Part shown: piece by piece, positions 7,983-14,826 of the stretch
Layout of the letters: each line of letters begins with the position of its first letter
Position numbering within the stretch: position 1 is the stretch's first letter
Assembly (NCBI RefSeq): GCF_014218295.1
Contig: NZ_AP023287.1
Span: 5,208,001-5,272,000 of the forward strand
Length of the DNA: 64,000 nucleotides
Reading direction: 5' to 3'
Origin: Mycolicibacterium litorale
GTDB lineage: Bacteria > Actinomycetota > Actinomycetes > Mycobacteriales > Mycobacteriaceae
Program-made: the position numbers and the translations under genes
The notes under the pieces: generated by a model
Databases searched by the model: none
What the model was told of the DNA's origin: nothing
Seen by the model: only the letters and a program-made list of their open reading frames with translations

Positions 7983-8528
7983 ATGACGACATCCGGCGCA
8001 CTGGACACGAAATTCCACGGACTCCTCAAAGAGCAGATCCGCAGTGAATTCACCGCCGCTCAGCAATACATCGCGATCGCGGTGTACTTCGACGGTGCCG
8101 ATCTGCCGCAGCTCGCCAAGCACTTCTACGGCCAGTCGGTCGAGGAGCGCAACCACGCGATGATGCTCGTGCAGTACCTGCTCGACCGTGACGTCGAACT
8201 CGAGATCCCGGGCGTCGACGAGGTGTGCAACCGCTTCGAATCGCCGCGCGACGCGCTCGCCCTGGCGCTCGACCAGGAGCGCACCGTCACCGAGCAGATC
8301 ACCCGGCTGGCCAGTGTGGCCCGCGAGGAGGGCGACTACCTCGGCGAGCAGTTCATGCAGTGGTTCCTCAAGGAGCAGGTCGAGGAGGTCGCCCAGATGA
8401 CGACGCTGGTGCGCATCGCCGAACGGGCGGGCGCCAACCTGTTCCACCTCGAGGACTTCGTCGCCCGCGACATGCCGCACGGCGGATCCGATGCCGGCGC
8501 CCCGCGCGCGGCGGGCGGCGCACTCTAA
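7983..8528 (+). CDS. bfrB: Non-haem ferritin BfrB
   Basis: Iron-storage ferritin of 181 residues that assembles into a 24-mer and oxidises Fe(II) at a ferroxidase centre. The four-helix bundle is evident, with ferroxidase ligands in EFTAAQQYIAIAVYF (Glu), SVEERNHAMMLVQYL (Glu, ExxH), QERTVTEQI (Glu) and QFMQWFLKEQVEEVAQM (Gln/Glu). ATG 7983 gives MTTSGALDTKF, the family N-terminus; an in-frame ATG three codons earlier is less likely. Its TAA overlaps the stop of convergent glpQ1 by shared bases (ctaa). Likely induced by Fe-IdeR via the upstream boxes. Corresponds to Rv3841. Confidence 0.95.
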   Translation: MTTSGALDTKFHGLLKEQIRSEFTAAQQYIAIAVYFDGADLPQLAKHFYGQSVEERNHAMMLVQYLLDRDVELEIPGVDEVCNRFESPRDALALALDQERTVTEQITRLASVAREEGDYLGEQFMQWFLKEQVEEVAQMTTLVRIAERAGANLFHLEDFVARDMPHGGSDAGAPRAAGGAL

Positions 8529-9358
8529 CGGTCGGTGCCGGCCGCGCCGGTCAACCCGTTCTGCAGCCAGTCCTTGGTGCGGCCGGGGTGGTTCGTCGCC
8601 ACCCAGGCCACACCGAGGTCGCGGCAGTACCGCACGTCCTCGTAGTGGTCGACCGTCCAGCAGTACATGGCCCGTCCCTGGGCGGCGGCGCGGTCGACCA
8701 GCTCGGGGTGTTCGCGCAGCGTCATGATCGACGGCCCGACGGCGGTCGCCCCGACCGTGGTCGCGGCACTGCCACCCAGATAGCGTGACGTCTCGCCGAG
8801 GAGCACCGTCGGCAGCATCGGCGCGGCCCGCCGGATCCGCCACACCGCGGCCGCGGAGAACGACATCACGACCGCCCGCGACAGGTCGGCCGAAGGCGGC
8901 GTCGCGATACCGAACCGGTGCAGCAGCGCCAGCACCTTGCTCTCCACCAGCGCGCCGTAGCGCACGGGATGTTTGGTCTCGACGAAGAGCTTCACCGGCC
9001 GGTGCCAGTCGAGCACCAGCTCGACCAGCCGCTCCAGCGTCAGCACGTCCGTCATCTCGGGGCCCGCGCCCGGGCGGCAGCTGGCGTGCCAGGATCCGAA
9101 GTCCAGCTCGCGCAGCTCGGCCAAAGTCATCTCGCTGACCACCCCGGTGCCCGAGGACGTGCGGTCCACGCGACGGTCGTGCACGCACACCAGATGACCG
9201 TCGCGAGTGAGCCGGACGTCGCACTCCACCCCGTCCGCACCCTCCTTGAGGGCGAGCTCGTAGGCGGCCAGCGTGTGCTCGGGCCGGTCGGCCGAGGCAC
9301 CGCGGTGCGCGACGACGAACGGATGACCGCCGCCGAGCGTGCCGTCACCCGGGTTCAT
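8525..9358 (-). CDS. glpQ1: Glycerophosphodiester phosphodiesterase
   Basis: Hydrolyses glycerophosphodiesters to glycerol-3-phosphate and an alcohol. Of 277 residues, the GDPD TIM-barrel begins FVVAHRGASADRPEHTLAAY, with catalytic HRG, metal-binding ExD (GADGVECDVRLT) and the second His (LVCVHDRRVDRTS); KLFVETKH and the C-terminal YCWTVDH complete the family pattern. No signal peptide, so probably cytosolic. Tail-to-tail with bfrB, stops overlapping by three bases. Corresponds to Rv3842c. Confidence 0.93.
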   Translation of the reverse strand: MNPGDGTLGGGHPFVVAHRGASADRPEHTLAAYELALKEGADGVECDVRLTRDGHLVCVHDRRVDRTSSGTGVVSEMTLAELRELDFGSWHASCRPGAGPEMTDVLTLERLVELVLDWHRPVKLFVETKHPVRYGALVESKVLALLHRFGIATPPSADLSRAVVMSFSAAAVWRIRRAAPMLPTVLLGETSRYLGGSAATTVGATAVGPSIMTLREHPELVDRAAAQGRAMYCWTVDHYEDVRYCRDLGVAWVATNHPGRTKDWLQNGLTGAAGTDR

Positions 9359-9363
9359 GGGCC

Positions 9364-10434
9364 CTATGCTGCCGGGTCCTGGCCCCTGGACTCAACCGGA
9401 CCGCCGGATTCATTGCCCACCTGCGCTTCCGGTGCACCCTTGGGCTCCCGAGCCTCGCCGGTGGAGGTGTCGGTGGAGGTGTCGGTGTCGGGCACCATCA
9501 CCCAGCGCTTGACCGGACGCGCCACCGGCGCCTGTTCGAAGCCGGCCACCACCCGGTACGCCACCAGCACGGTGGCCAGCGCCGTCAGGTAGGCGATCGT
9601 GGTCACCACGGTGTTGTCGGCGATGGCCTGCGGCTCGGTGGTGAAGCTGGTCGCGATCGAGAACACCGAGACGACCGTGCTGAGCACCCAGAGGATCCAC
9701 CACACGATGACCGGTCTGCGGATGGTCGAGGTGCGGTTCTCCACCGCGGCCAGTTCCAGGACGTACACCGGCGCGAAGAGCAGGTTGACGAACGGCACCA
9801 GGCAACCCAGCCGCAGCCGGAGTGCGTCGCGCGGGTCCGTTTGTCCGTGGTAGGCGTAAGCGGCGCCGCGGCGGGCGATCAGCCAGTTCGTCAACAGCAC
9901 GATGCTGCCGACCACCAGGAACGCCGCGGCGACGCTCAATGCGACGCCCAGCCAGGTCGCCGCACCGGCCACCACCGGGTTGAGCAGCGTGGTCCGGTTG
10001 ATCAGCAGCAGCAGATAGCGCAGTGCGTGCACCGCGGCGGCGGCGCCGAGCACCGCGACCGTCACCATCAGCGTGGTGCGCACCGCCGACGGCGACGGGC
10101 CGGTGCGGGTCTGTGTCGCCGAGGTGTCGGCGGTGTCGAAGTGTTCGACGAGCCCCCACCGCGGAATCGCGGCGTAGCGCGGCGTCGGTCCGAGCGGTCT
10201 GCGGCGGGCGCGCGGCGGAGGCGGCGCGCCGGGGCGCACGGCGATCCAGCGGTAGCCGGGCGGTAGGCGCGGCGGCTCCCCGGCCGCGGAACGAGCCTGG
10301 GGGCCGCTCCACTCGGCGGCGGGTGCGGGTGGCGCCGACGGCGCCATCAACGCGCCCTGGCACCGGGGACACACCTGCCGCTGCCGGTCGCGCACGTTCC
10401 ACCGCGTTCCGCAGCGGGAACACACCTGGATCAT
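9364..10434 (-). CDS. Zinc-ribbon DUF4328 membrane protein (Rv3843c-like)
   Basis: Membrane protein of 356 residues. It opens with a zinc ribbon, VCSRCGTRWNVRDR then CPRCQGALM (two CxxC pairs, residues 4-27), followed by a Pro/Arg-rich stretch to about 100 and then four to five transmembrane helices (LMVTVAVLGAAAAVHALRYL; WLGVALSVAAAFLVVGSIVL; PVIVWWILWVLSTVVSVFSI; TTIAYLTALATVLVAY), the DUF4328 layout. The C-terminus is hydrophilic with a DTSTDTST repeat. Function unknown. It lies five bases upstream of glpQ1 on the same strand, probably one transcript. Confidence 0.85.
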   Translation of the reverse strand: MIQVCSRCGTRWNVRDRQRQVCPRCQGALMAPSAPPAPAAEWSGPQARSAAGEPPRLPPGYRWIAVRPGAPPPPRARRRPLGPTPRYAAIPRWGLVEHFDTADTSATQTRTGPSPSAVRTTLMVTVAVLGAAAAVHALRYLLLLINRTTLLNPVVAGAATWLGVALSVAAAFLVVGSIVLLTNWLIARRGAAYAYHGQTDPRDALRLRLGCLVPFVNLLFAPVYVLELAAVENRTSTIRRPVIVWWILWVLSTVVSVFSIATSFTTEPQAIADNTVVTTIAYLTALATVLVAYRVVAGFEQAPVARPVKRWVMVPDTDTSTDTSTGEAREPKGAPEAQVGNESGGPVESRGQDPAA

Positions 10435-10456
10435 CCGACCAGCCTAGCGGCGCCGG

Positions 10457-10798
10457 TCACACGGTCCCGGCGCCACCGCCGTCGGTGACGACGGGTCGCC
10501 CGGCGGCCGACCACGCCAGCATCCCGCCGCTGACGTTGACGGCCCGGTACCCGTTGCGCGCCAGATACTGCGCGACCCGCTGCGAGCGACCTCCGGCATG
10601 GCACATCACGTACACCGTGGCCTGCGCGTCCACCTCGCCGAGCCGCGACGGCACGTCCCCCATCGGAATGTGCACCGCCTCGGGTGCGTGTCCGCGCTGC
10701 CATTCGTCGTCCTCGCGGACATCGAGCAGCAAAGCCGATTCGTCGAATGCGGCGGGGAGTTCCGTTACGTCGGCCTGTATCACCTCGACGTCGTCCAT
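10457..10798 (-). CDS. Single-domain rhodanese-like sulfurtransferase
   Basis: Protein of 113 residues with one rhodanese domain. LLLDVREDDEWQRGHAPEAV is the substrate-side signature and YVMCHAGGRSQRVAQYL holds the active-site loop with the persulfide-forming Cys (CHAGGRS). The GlpE-like length and six-residue loop fit a sulfur carrier role, partner unknown. ATG 10798 (MDDVEVIQ) has a GGGAC segment upstream; an in-frame ATG at 10807 is the alternative. Same strand as the DUF4328 gene, 22 bp apart. Confidence 0.88.
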   Translation of the reverse strand: MDDVEVIQADVTELPAAFDESALLLDVREDDEWQRGHAPEAVHIPMGDVPSRLGEVDAQATVYVMCHAGGRSQRVAQYLARNGYRAVNVSGGMLAWSAAGRPVVTDGGGAGTV

Positions 10799-10861
10799 GC
10801 GTCCCATGCTGTCACGTCGCCGTCGACGTGCGCTCGGCCGCGCGAGACAGCAATCCCGGAT

Positions 10862-10960
10862 TTATCCACAGTTTCCACAGGTTCATCCACAGGCCGGTTC
10901 CGAAGTGATCGGGATATGCGCTCGTGGAGGCGGGCGCTTGCTGAGTGAAACTGTGGATAA
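10862..10960. promoter_or_regulatory. Cluster of DnaA-box-like 9-mers
   Basis: A perfect TTATCCACA lies at 10862-10870 and its exact reverse complement TGTGGATAA at 10952-10960, in facing orientation. Between them are TTTCCACA (10872-10879) and TCATCCACA (10883-10891). Such density is typical of origins or DnaA-titration sites, yet dnaA/dnaN are not nearby. Confidence 0.7.
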
Positions 10961-11304
10961 ACCGTGAGTTCGCGTCAAGGTCACGCGTTGGTAACGAGGC
11001 GGCCGAGCGAAATGTTTAGCCCCACTAGAAGGGGCGCGCAACGCGGCCGCCGACGGACTCGCCGGCGCGGAATTCAAGTGTGCCAACCGAGCTGCGGCAT
11101 ACCCCGCAGACACGCCGAAGCAACATCGGAATTTCGCTGACCGGCGCGGGAGTCCACCCTCCGGGCAATTGTCCGCACCGTGATCGGAACCCCCGCGGCA
11201 GGTCCACCAGGCGGCCGGATACGCTCCTGACGTCGGGCGACGCGGGTCTCGGCCGGGTCGCACCGGTTCGATTTCCCCCGGCGAACGTCAGCGGTTATGA
11301 TCGG

Positions 11305-11336
11305 CGTCACACGGTTGCCGTGTGACGGATCTCACT
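11305..11336 (+). promoter_or_regulatory. Inverted repeat overlapping a CRP-like site
   Basis: CGTCACACGG-TTG-CCGTGTGACG (11305-11327) is a perfect 10-bp inverted repeat. Its right arm runs into TGTGA-CGGATC-TCACT (11321-11336), which fits the CRP/FNR family half-site pattern TGTGA-N6-TCACA with one change. The pair sits 38-69 bp before the small membrane peptide gene. Confidence 0.5.
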
Positions 11337-11373
11337 GGGGGTATGTGTTGATCGTGCAGGTCAGGAGCTTCTG

Positions 11374-11532
11374 ATGGCGTCTCATCCGATGGGAAGCGGT
11401 TCGGCTATGCCGCCGTCGGAATGGCACGCGTCAGCAAGTGTCTACACCCGCAGCCAATTGATGGCGTGTCTACGGGCGGGCGTGATCGCCCTGGTGCTTC
11501 TGGGGATCCTCGCCCTGATCGTCTTGTTCTGA
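11374..11532 (+). CDS. 52-residue single-pass membrane peptide
   Basis: Short gene read directly from the sequence: ATG at 11374, TGA at 11530-11532. The product starts MASHPMGSGSAMPPSEW and ends with one hydrophobic helix, AGVIALVLLGILALIVLF, that runs to the last residue: a C-terminal tail-anchored layout. An excellent ribosome site AGGAG (11363-11367) lies six bases upstream, and a CRP-like site farther up. sodA follows after 126 bp on the same strand. Function unknown; the RBS and clean membrane helix make it likely to be real. Confidence 0.65.
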   Translation: MASHPMGSGSAMPPSEWHASASVYTRSQLMACLRAGVIALVLLGILALIVLF

Positions 11533-11658
11533 TCACGGCGCGTTCGGGTATTGGTGGAGGCGGACGCGCATTCTTGCGGTGCGCGCTGCGATGGAGCAAG
11601 GTTGACATCGATGTCGAGCATGTCGAGCTCCATCAATCGCTGATGAGGAAGGAACCTT

Positions 11659-12282
11659 GTGGCTGAATACACCCTGCCCGATCTTGATTACGACTACGGC
11701 GCACTCGAACCGCACATCTCGGGGCAGATCAACGAGCTCCACCACAGCAAACACCACGCGACCTATGTGAAGGGCGCCAACGACGCCCTGGCCAAGCTGG
11801 CCGAGGCGCGTGAGACCGGGGACCACTCCGCGATCTTCCTGAACGAGAAGAACCTCGCCTTCCACCTCGGTGGCCACGTGAACCACACCATCTGGTGGAA
11901 GAACCTCTCCCCCAACGGCGGCGACAAGCCGACCGGCGAGCTCGCGGCCGCGATCGACGACGCGTTCGGCTCGTTCGACGGCTTCCGCGCACAGTTCACC
12001 GCCGCGGCCAACGGCCTGCAGGGCTCCGGCTGGGCGGTGCTCGGGTACGACACGCTGGGCCAGAAGCTGCTGACCTTCCAGCTGTTCGACCAGCAGGGCA
12101 ACGTGCCGCTGGGCATCATCCCGCTGCTGCAGGTCGACATGTGGGAGCACGCGTACTACCTGCAGTACAAGAACGTGAAGGCGGACTACGTCAAGGCGTT
12201 CTGGAACGTCGTCAACTGGGAGGACGTCCAGAACCGCTTCACGAAGGCCACGAGTTCGGCCAGCGGCATCATCGTGGGTTGA
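11659..12282 (+). CDS. sodA: Superoxide dismutase, Mn-type by residue 145
   Basis: Dismutates superoxide to oxygen and peroxide; in mycobacteria this enzyme is abundant and also released from the cell without a classical signal peptide. Of 207 residues, the metal ligands are His28 ([10 protein letters not shown]), His76 ([10 protein letters not shown]), Asp160 and His164 ([12 protein letters not shown]). Residue 145 is Gln (QLFDQQGNV); the M. tuberculosis iron enzyme has His there, and Gln is what the manganese enzyme of M. smegmatis carries as I recall, so Mn is the predicted metal. Start is GTG 11659 after a GAGGAAGGAACCTT ribosome site. A strong terminator follows. Corresponds to Rv3846. 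Confidence 0.96.
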   Translation: MAEYTLPDLDYDYGALEPHISGQINELHHSKHHATYVKGANDALAKLAEARETGDHSAIFLNEKNLAFHLGGHVNHTIWWKNLSPNGGDKPTGELAAAIDDAFGSFDGFRAQFTAAANGLQGSGWAVLGYDTLGQKLLTFQLFDQQGNVPLGIIPLLQVDMWEHAYYLQYKNVKADYVKAFWNVVNWEDVQNRFTKATSSASGIIVG

Positions 12283-12311
12283 CCCACGACTCCGCCAGAC
12301 TCGCACGAGGG

Positions 12312-12346
12312 GCGCCGCGCGAATTCCGCGCGGCGCTCCGCTTTTT
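12312..12346 (+). terminator. Rho-independent terminator after sodA
   Basis: GCGCCGCGCG (12312-12321), loop AATTC, then CGCGCGGCGC (12327-12336): a perfect 10-bp GC stem followed by CTCCGC and a TTTTT run (12342-12346), 30 bp after the sodA stop. Confidence 0.85.
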
Positions 12347-12476
12347 CGCCCCCCCCTGCGTTCACCGCGCGTTAGCACTCGTGTCGTCTTGCGTGCCAGC
12401 GCACCCCTGCCGCATCCTGTTCAGACGACCCGCAGGCGTGTCGTTTCACGGCGAACACCGATGTCTCGGAGGCGAT

Positions 12477-13010
12477 ATGGAGACGGGGTCCGGTCGGGCG
12501 ATCGAAATCGCGCCCTTTCATTCCGGCGGTTCACTCAAGGGCTTTGTCGTGTCAGGACGGTGGCCCGATTCCACCAAGGAGTGGGCACAGCTGCTGATGG
12601 TCACCGTCCGGGTGGCCTCGCTGCCCGGATTACTCTCCACGACAACGATTTTCGGAGTACGCGAGGAGCTGCCCGACGAACCCGAGCCCGGGACCGTCGG
12701 ACTGGTGCTCGCCGAGGGCACGGTGGTCGGCGACGCCGCGGTGCCGCCCGGCTATTTCGCCGAACGCCAGCCGCCCGCGCTGCTGATGCTGCATCCGCCG
12801 TCGGAGACCACACCGTCGCTGCCCGAGTGCAGCGGCGCCGCGTCGGGGTGTGTCCTGCTACCCGGGCTGCCCCACCTGGGCCTCGAGCACCGCGCGGCCT
12901 GGGTGGAGGCCGAATCGGACGGCACCGTCACCTCGATGGTCAGCCGCGTCGGCGTCGACCCGATCAGCCACCCCGACACCGCGGTACTGGCCATGCTGCT
13001 CGCCGCGTAG
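12477..13010 (+). CDS. Conserved hypothetical protein (Rv3847-like)
   Basis: Protein of 177 residues, the same length as recalled for Rv3847, located as there between sodA and the GDT1-type gene. It opens METGSGRAIEIAPFHSGGSL; no transmembrane segment, signal peptide or catalytic motif is evident, and the sequence alternates short hydrophobic strands suggesting a small beta-rich cytosolic fold. ATG 12477 is preceded by a GGAGGCG ribosome site. Function unknown. It lies behind the sodA terminator, so it needs its own promoter. Confidence 0.82.
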   Translation: METGSGRAIEIAPFHSGGSLKGFVVSGRWPDSTKEWAQLLMVTVRVASLPGLLSTTTIFGVREELPDEPEPGTVGLVLAEGTVVGDAAVPPGYFAERQPPALLMLHPPSETTPSLPECSGAASGCVLLPGLPHLGLEHRAAWVEAESDGTVTSMVSRVGVDPISHPDTAVLAMLLAA

Positions 13011-13118
13011 CGGCACCCGGAACCCGGCGAAGCCCGTTTCCCTGAACGGAGAATACGGGTCGCCGAAATCGCCTGCGGCGGTAGCGCACCGGACGACGTG
13101 CCGCTATGGTCGATGGCG

Positions 13119-13213
13119 TCAGCGAAGGGGAGTAGCCCCGAATCGTCGTGTCGACATACTGGCCCCCCGGGCCCGGCAGGCGAACCGCACCCTCGGTGGG
13201 CGAGACCTTCGAT
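13119..13213 (+). ncRNA. yybP-ykoY (manganese) riboswitch aptamer
   Basis: The leader of the GDT1-type gene carries the hallmark pieces of this riboswitch in order: CGAAGG closing stem (13123-13128), GGGGAGTAGC (13127-13136), the GACATACT element (13153-13160), a GC-rich variable arm, GGCGAGACC (13199-13207) and CCTTCG (13206-13211), which pairs perfectly with the first stem. The class binds Mn2+ between the two conserved loops and turns on Mn-export genes. The remaining 57 bases to the start codon hold GC-rich arms that could sequester the ribosome site. Confidence 0.85.
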
Positions 13214-13270
13214 CCGACGCCGGCGCGTTTCCGAGTGGACGCCTCGGCGACGTGTCGAAAGGTATGTCCG

Positions 13271-13975
13271 ATGCTCGGCGCCATCCTGATCAGCCTCGCC
13301 GTGGTGTTCGTCGCCGAACTCGGCGACAAGTCGCAGATCATCACCATGACCTATGCGCTGCGCCACCGCTGGTGGGTGGTGCTGTCCGGGGTCGGCATCG
13401 CCGCGATGATCGTGCACGGGGTGTCGGTGGCCATCGGGCACTTCCTCGGCGTCACCCTCCCCGAGAAGCCGATCGCGTTCGCGGCCGCCACCGCCTTCCT
13501 GCTGTTCGCCGCCTGGACGTGGCGTGAGGGCCGCAACGGCGGCGACGACGAGGTCCGCGTCGCCGAACCGCGGTTCATCGTGCTGGCGATCGTCTCGTCG
13601 TTCGTACTCGCCGAACTGGGCGACAAGACCATGTTGGCGACGGTCGCGCTGGCCAGCGACCGCGACGCCGTCGGCGTGTGGATCGGTGCGACCGTGGGCA
13701 TGGTGCTCGCCGACGGCGTTGCCATCGTCGTCGGGGCAATGCTGCACAAGCGGCTGCCCGAGGGCTTCCTGCACGCGATGGCGAGCGTGCTGTTCCTGCT
13801 CTTCGGCCTCTGGATGCTGTTCGACACCGCCCTGGGCTGGCGGGTCGTGGCCCTGGCCGCGACCGGCTCTGTCGCGGCCGTCGTGCTGACCGTCTCCGTC
13901 GTGCGCGCCGTACGCGCCAGACGGGCCGGCACGCAGCCGAGCGCGCCACGGGAATCGTCGACCGAGCCGGTCTGA
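13271..13975 (+). CDS. TMEM165/GDT1-family (UPF0016) manganese exporter
   Basis: Integral membrane protein of 234 residues with six to seven helices and the family's duplicated motif: VAELGDKSQI (residues about 14-23) and LAELGDKTML (about 112-121), E-x-G-D-K-(S/T), which line the cation path. Family members move Mn2+/Ca2+ against H+; the yybP-ykoY aptamer in the leader argues for Mn2+ efflux. ATG 13271 follows a GAAAGG ribosome site; longer in-frame starts would lie inside the riboswitch and are rejected. Corresponds to Rv3848, near sodA. Confidence 0.9.
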   Translation: MLGAILISLAVVFVAELGDKSQIITMTYALRHRWWVVLSGVGIAAMIVHGVSVAIGHFLGVTLPEKPIAFAAATAFLLFAAWTWREGRNGGDDEVRVAEPRFIVLAIVSSFVLAELGDKTMLATVALASDRDAVGVWIGATVGMVLADGVAIVVGAMLHKRLPEGFLHAMASVLFLLFGLWMLFDTALGWRVVALAATGSVAAVVLTVSVVRAVRARRAGTQPSAPRESSTEPV

Positions 13976-14383
13976 GCTGCGACCGGCTACCTTTCGCCAC
14001 CCGCGGGCGCAGCGCCGCCGCGCGGTTGCGCGGGCTCGTGAAGCACGGCCCGCCGGCGTCGCGTCGCGGCGGCAAACACCTCATTCCGTGACCCCTCGGC
14101 GGCCGGTCCGCGCCGCGCCGGGCACGACGATTGCTGGGACCCACCTGAGAGCCTGCTCAGCACAGGGTATGCTACGGAAACGTTATTATTTGCTTCCTGG
14201 GACAGTTCGCCCTCAGCCGAATCGGACGTACCCGCAGTTCCATGCGGTTTCGCCCCGCAGGTGGACACGCCGACACGAACATTTGGGTGGTTTGCACTTG
14301 GTTGAGGACATAACTCTCGCTACGATGGTCAGCAAAGACGCCGCCCGTTTAGCCCGCTCGTCACGCATGTGGAGGTCAATTCG
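13976..14383. other. espR upstream region
   Basis: About 400 bp without a credible gene and less GC-rich than its surroundings (for example GTTATTATTTGC at 14182-14193). It contains a sigma-A-like promoter (14298-14326) and two TTTGC elements (14189-14193, 14291-14295), which resemble the half-site core I recall for EspR itself, compatible with autoregulation. The long leader fits a heavily regulated nucleoid-protein gene. Confidence 0.5.
14298..14326 (+). promoter_or_regulatory. Sigma-A-like promoter for espR
   Basis: TTGGTT (14298-14303), a 17-bp spacer, and TACGAT (14321-14326); the start codon is 58 bp downstream. Confidence 0.5.
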
Positions 14384-14782
14384 ATGAGCAAGGCGTTCGC
14401 CGCCCGGCTGAACCGCCTATTCGACACGGTTTATCCGCCCGGCCGGGGACCGCACACATCCGCTGAGGTGATCGGTGCGCTCAAGTCGGAGGGCATCACC
14501 ATGTCGGCGCCGTACCTGTCACAGTTGCGTTCGGGCAACCGCACCAACCCGTCGCAGGCGACCATGGCAGCCCTGGCCAACTTCTTCCGGATCAAGCCCG
14601 CCTACTTCACCGACGACGAGTACTACGAGAAGCTCGACAAGGAGCTGACGTGGCTGGCGAACATGCGTGACGAAGGCGTTCGCCGCATCGCGGCCCGCAC
14701 CGTCGGGCTGTCCCCTGAGGCGCAGCAGGACATCGTCGCCAAGGTCGACGAACTGCGCCGCAAAGAACACCTCGACGACTGA
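14384..14782 (+). CDS. espR: Nucleoid-associated regulator EspR
   Basis: DNA-binding protein of 132 residues, the same length as M. tuberculosis EspR (Rv3849), a dimeric nucleoid-associated regulator of ESX-1 secretion and cell-wall genes. Residues 1 to about 80 form an XRE-like helix-turn-helix (MSAPYLSQLRSGNRTNPSQA is the recognition segment), and the rest is the helical dimerisation domain (FTDDEYYEKLDKEL; VDELRRKEH). ATG 14384 follows GGAGG (14371-14375); an in-frame ATG five codons upstream overlaps that site and is rejected. It converges with the DUF6545 gene, 44 bp apart. Confidence 0.95.
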   Translation: MSKAFAARLNRLFDTVYPPGRGPHTSAEVIGALKSEGITMSAPYLSQLRSGNRTNPSQATMAALANFFRIKPAYFTDDEYYEKLDKELTWLANMRDEGVRRIAARTVGLSPEAQQDIVAKVDELRRKEHLDD

Positions 14783-14826
14783 ACCTCCCGCTGCGGCGGC
14801 GGGCGGCGAATCCGGTGGTGTTTGCC

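Larger units (their letters stand above)
10799..11373. other. Long intergenic region with DnaA-box cluster and structured palindromes
   Basis: About 575 bp without a convincing gene. It holds the DnaA-box cluster (10862-10960), a GCCCC-loop-GGGGC hairpin (11019-11035), a CTGCGG/CCGCAG hairpin near 11090-11108, a perfect 10-bp inverted repeat (11305-11327) and a CRP-like site (11321-11336) before the small membrane peptide. Frames present here have poor codon bias and no recognisable product. In M. tuberculosis this interval carries Rv3844/Rv3845, so it is a variable spot. Confidence 0.6.

Noticed and set aside
10862..10960. DnaA-box cluster as the chromosomal origin
   Set aside because: No dnaA, dnaN, rpmH or gyrB nearby and no AT-rich unwinding stretch; too few boxes for a mycobacterial oriC.
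11255..11290. T-loop-like GGTTCGATTTCC suggesting a tRNA gene
   Set aside because: The flanking bases do not form a five-base T stem, and no acceptor or anticodon arm could be built over the preceding 70 bases.
11080..11325. 81-codon frame in the intergenic region before the small membrane peptide
   Set aside because: No ribosome site, poor third-position GC bias, no recognisable sequence, and it overlaps regulatory palindromes.
13148..13270. Upstream extension of the GDT1-type exporter
   Set aside because: The extra codons lie inside the riboswitch aptamer and would add a Pro/Arg-rich non-family N-terminus.
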